50,168 nt of DNA, taken from the NCBI GenBank assembly GCA_016290295.1, contig JAEETJ010000019.1, forward strand, positions 1 through 50,168, given 5' to 3'. The notes under the pieces are model-generated. The model saw only the letters and a program-made list of their open reading frames with translations. It searched no databases and was not told the origin of the DNA. Every line of letters starts with the position of its first letter. Positions within the stretch are counted from its first letter, which is position 1. A program made the translations under genes and the position numbers. Of this stretch, positions 48,972 through 50,168 are shown piece after piece. The stretch is from Bacteroidales bacterium (GTDB taxonomy: Bacteria; Bacteroidota; Bacteroidia; Bacteroidales; WCHB1-69).

Positions 48972-49808
48972 ATGAAGATTTACGTTATTGGAACCGGAAC
49001 CATGGCAAAGGGCATCGTGAAAGCTTTTGCCGCTAAAATGCCGGTCGTGATGAAAAGCAGAACCCAGGCTTCTTTGGACAAAGCAATGGGCTCTATCTCA
49101 AAATCTTATGCCAAGTTAGTGGAAAAAGGTAAAATCGCCCAGGACGCTATGGATGCCATCATGGCCAACATCAGCACCACCACCGACTATGCCACTTTCG
49201 CTGACGCCGACTTGGTGATCGAAGCCGCTGTGGAGGAAATGCAGCTCAAGAAAGACGTGTTCATGGAACTCGACAAGATTTGCAAACCCGAAGCCATCTT
49301 CGCCACCAACTCCTCTTCTCTGTCCATCACAGAGATTGCAGCCTGCACCAGCCGTCCGACCCAGTTCATCGGCATGCACTTCTTCAACCCCGCCGACCGT
49401 ATGGCATTGGTGGAAGTGATCAAGGGTCAGGTAACTTCAGAGGACGTATGCAAGCAGATTGTTGACTTGGCCACCTCTATCGGCAAGACTCCCGTGTTGG
49501 TAAACGAAGCTCCCGGCTTTGTGGTCAACCGCATTTTGATCCCCATGATTAACGAAGCAGTGGGTATCTTGGCTGACGGTATCGCTTCTGCAGAGGACAT
49601 CGACAAGTGCATGATGTTGGGTGCCAACCACCCGATGGGTCCTCTCGCTTTGGCCGACCTCATTGGCAACGATGTCAACTTGGCCATCATGGAAGTGCTG
49701 TACAACGAATTCGGCGATCCGAAATACCGTCCGCATCCGCTGTTGCGCAAGATGGTCCGCGCTGGTCTGCTCGGCAGAAAAACCGGCGAAGGTTTCTACA
49801 AATACTAA
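48972..49808 (+). CDS. hbd: 3-hydroxybutyryl-CoA dehydrogenase
   Basis: 278 residues. It interconverts acetoacetyl-CoA and 3-hydroxybutyryl-CoA with a nicotinamide cofactor. The N-terminal Rossmann fold shows GTGTMAKG (about 7-14). The catalytic region shows [11 protein letters not shown] (about 116-126), then [13 protein letters not shown] with the catalytic His, then VEVIKGQ; the C-terminal domain has [11 protein letters not shown] and [13 protein letters not shown]. The second Rossmann strand ends VVMKSRTQ, with a Ser-Arg pair where NAD-dependent family members usually have Asp. This suggests NADP(H) use. It works in series with the upstream enoyl-CoA hydratase. Confidence 0.92.
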   Translation: MKIYVIGTGTMAKGIVKAFAAKMPVVMKSRTQASLDKAMGSISKSYAKLVEKGKIAQDAMDAIMANISTTTDYATFADADLVIEAAVEEMQLKKDVFMELDKICKPEAIFATNSSSLSITEIAACTSRPTQFIGMHFFNPADRMALVEVIKGQVTSEDVCKQIVDLATSIGKTPVLVNEAPGFVVNRILIPMINEAVGILADGIASAEDIDKCMMLGANHPMGPLALADLIGNDVNLAIMEVLYNEFGDPKYRPHPLLRKMVRAGLLGRKTGEGFYKY

Positions 49809-49813
49809 TAGAT

Positions 49814-49838
49814 AGGCAACTGCGAGACGCAGTTGCCT
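49814..49838. repeat. Perfect 11-bp stem hairpin after hbd
   Basis: aggcaactgcg-aga-cgcagttgcct, five bases after the hbd stop codon. It lies just before the main terminator and looks like another member of the palindromic intergenic elements. Confidence 0.75.
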
Positions 49839-49843
49839 CCATA

Positions 49844-49879
49844 ACAAAAAAGGAAGGCTTTGAGGCCTTCCTTTTTTGT
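49844..49879. terminator. Bidirectional intrinsic terminator between hbd and the minus-strand gene
   Basis: acaaaaaaggaaggc and gccttccttttttgt form a perfect 15-bp inverted repeat around a 6-nt loop. There is a T run on the exit side for both strands, so it can end both hbd and the convergent gene ending at 49888. Confidence 0.9.
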
Positions 49880-49887
49880 TTGACCAA

Positions 49888-50168
49888 CTATTGCCGAATC
49901 AATCGCTCGCAGAATGCCTCCAGCTCCTCCTTCGATGACCATTCCTTCACGATGAAGAAGCAGCCGTTCTCGATTCCGCACTGGATCAGCCAGTCCTGAA
50001 TTTCGACACCATCCAAGTAAAGTGCGGCGTGTTGGTCTTTTGCTTTTGAGGTGAACTGATACCAAAATTGGCTGGCTTCCGGGGTCAAATAGACAATCAT
50101 AGGCATGGGTTTGTCGCCTGCTTTGCGGGGTACGCACATCTCAATCCTTTGCACCAAAGGCTTGCCAC
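49888..50168 (-). CDS. Hypothetical protein, 5' end beyond window (partial)
   Basis: The frame is open from the right edge to a stop at 49888, at least 93 codons. Visible sequence includes VQRIEMCVPRKAGDKPMPMI, VYLTPEASQFWYQFTSKAK, AALYLDGVEIQDWLI, and KEWSSKEELEAFCERLIRQ at the end. A TTG/GTG start near 50157 is possible, but the protein may begin outside the window. No signal, membrane segment or motif I recognise. It ends just beyond the bidirectional terminator. Confidence 0.7.
   Translation of the reverse strand, partial: GKPLVQRIEMCVPRKAGDKPMPMIVYLTPEASQFWYQFTSKAKDQHAALYLDGVEIQDWLIQCGIENGCFFIVKEWSSKEELEAFCERLIRQ

Overview
This window looks like the chromosome of a Bacteroidota, most likely Bacteroidales, bacterium. 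The evidence is promoters of the TTTG / TAnnTTTG type, a secreted nuclease ending in a type IX secretion (T9SS) type A sorting domain, very large Fn3/CARDB/cadherin-like surface proteins, a vSGLT-like sugar symporter next to galK, and many small palindromic intergenic repeats. No rRNA, tRNA or CRISPR array was found.

Layout. (1) Positions 1-21,414, minus strand: four closely spaced genes for secreted proteins. In transcription order they are a 4,895-residue modular giant, a 393-residue unknown protein, a thrombospondin type-3 repeat protein, and a protein that runs off the left edge and ends, within this window, in near-identical 147-bp (49-residue) tandem repeats. (2) 21.6-24.5 kb, plus strand: galactokinase and a Na+/galactose-type symporter. 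(3) 24.5-37.4 kb: housekeeping and envelope genes. These are an ABC exporter, a porin, a DUF2461 protein, a T9SS-exported nuclease, a sugar nucleotidyltransferase with truA, a beta-helix protein, an MGMT repair protein carrying a pentapeptide-like insertion, an aspartyl-protease/PDZ protein, a GNAT enzyme, glutathione peroxidase and an AlkZ-related protein. (4) 37.8-46.9 kb, plus strand: an AT-rich defence island of eight genes with very short gaps. (5) 47.2-50.2 kb: an AlkD-type DNA alkylation repair enzyme, the enoyl-CoA hydratase and 3-hydroxybutyryl-CoA dehydrogenase of a butyrate/crotonyl-CoA pathway, a strong bidirectional terminator, and an edge-truncated gene.

How the genes work together. 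The first operon appears to build a cell-surface or extracellular adhesive structure. GalK and the symporter import and phosphorylate galactose. The defence island combines a fused nuclease-methylase with its own specificity subunit (Type IIB/IIG-like, no helicase), a frameshifted DUF4062 gene, an OLD-like ATPase/TOPRIM with a small PD-(D/E)XK-like nuclease, a GIY-YIG protein, and a tightly coupled Mrr-like nuclease plus TIR-transmembrane pair. The last pair, and the ATPase/small-nuclease pair, are the best candidates for an undescribed system. Alkylation-repair genes (MGMT, AlkZ-related, AlkD) lie on both sides of the island.

The intergenic regions are unusual. They hold several families of small hairpins whose stems vary while pairing is kept, a nested cruciform, 23-bp tandem repeats, and TTGACAATT-type repeats that provide the stop codons of two genes. 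One palindromic element appears to have entered the MGMT coding sequence in frame and expanded as 15-bp units. All functional assignments come from reading motifs; no database search was run.
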